Shown piece by piece: positions 16,088-16,128 of a DNA stretch of 16,128 nt; the first letter of the stretch is position 1; each line of letters begins with the position of its first letter. This DNA is from Thoreauomyces humboldtii. Its lineage: Eukaryota; Chytridiomycota; Chytridiomycetes; Spizellomycetales; Powellomycetaceae. A program made the position numbers and the translations under genes. The stretch lies in contig JADGJA010000520.1 of NCBI GenBank assembly GCA_027596035.1, positions 1-16,128 of the forward strand, written 5' to 3'. Below the pieces are notes generated by a model that made no database searches, was not told the origin of the DNA, and was given only the letters and a program-made list of their open reading frames with translations.

Positions 16088-16128
16088 GTATCAGGAACTC
16101 ACAGTTCCGACAACCTCGTCTCCCGCCT

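Larger units (their letters stand above)
15340..16128. other. Right-edge region with two minisatellites
   Basis: Contains the 3'UTR of the small membrane protein gene, a 15-bp-period repeat (15467-15747), closely spaced GGTAC-containing strings at 15816-15847 and a 17-bp repeat (16011-16087). The ATG frame at 15503-15787 is made almost wholly of the 15-bp repeat and is not counted as a gene. Confidence 0.5.

Overview
The window looks like nuclear DNA of a fungus, most probably a basidiomycete. The genes are cut by many short GT-AG introns of about 60-90 bp (one of 490 bp). The products are fungal or eukaryotic: a secreted-type flavin polyamine oxidase, mitochondrial ribosomal protein uS19m, cytosolic ribosomal protein eL33, PAP2-type lipid phosphatases and IQ-motif proteins. 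I saw no bacterial operon structure, tRNA, rRNA, CRISPR array or intact transposon. The phylum is an inference from intron density and style; I could not place the genus.

Layout, left to right. 1-459: gene-free left edge with a G-run and three copies of a short motif. 460-2219 (-): polyamine oxidase, three exons, signal peptide. 2220-3597: gene-free apart from the oxidase promoter. 3598-3849 (-): uS19m, head-to-head with eL33 at 4106-4994 (+), sharing a 256-bp intergenic region that carries a TTAGGG-type box. The 3' end of eL33 (end of exon 2, last intron, last exon, 3'UTR) is duplicated in near-tandem at 5080-5288. 5750-8078 (+): nine-exon gene for an IQ-motif protein of about 598 residues that I recognise as a relative of animal C11orf65/MFI. 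8502-9224 (-): conserved fungal hypothetical protein with no usable ATG in its open frame. 9225-10950: long stretch without a confident gene, holding simple repeats, a hairpin, a CRE palindrome, a (CT)24 tract and a short coding-like island. 10951-12163 and 12725-13952 (+): tandem duplicate pair of six-TM lipid phosphate phosphatases with identical intron positions and phases. 14560-14628: dense inverted/direct repeat cluster. 14726-15339 (+): small four-TM protein of unknown function. 15467-15747 and 16011-16087: two minisatellites near the right edge.

Functional links: the two ribosomal protein genes may be co-regulated from one divergent promoter. The two phosphatases are recent paralogues that keep all catalytic residues and differ mainly in their tails. 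The remaining genes show no obvious shared pathway. The most unusual items are the eL33 terminal-exon duplication (exons almost unchanged, intron strongly diverged), the fungal MFI-like protein, and the repeat structures around the small membrane protein gene. I found no clear evidence for a multi-gene novel system. All splice sites were called by eye from consensus and reading frame.
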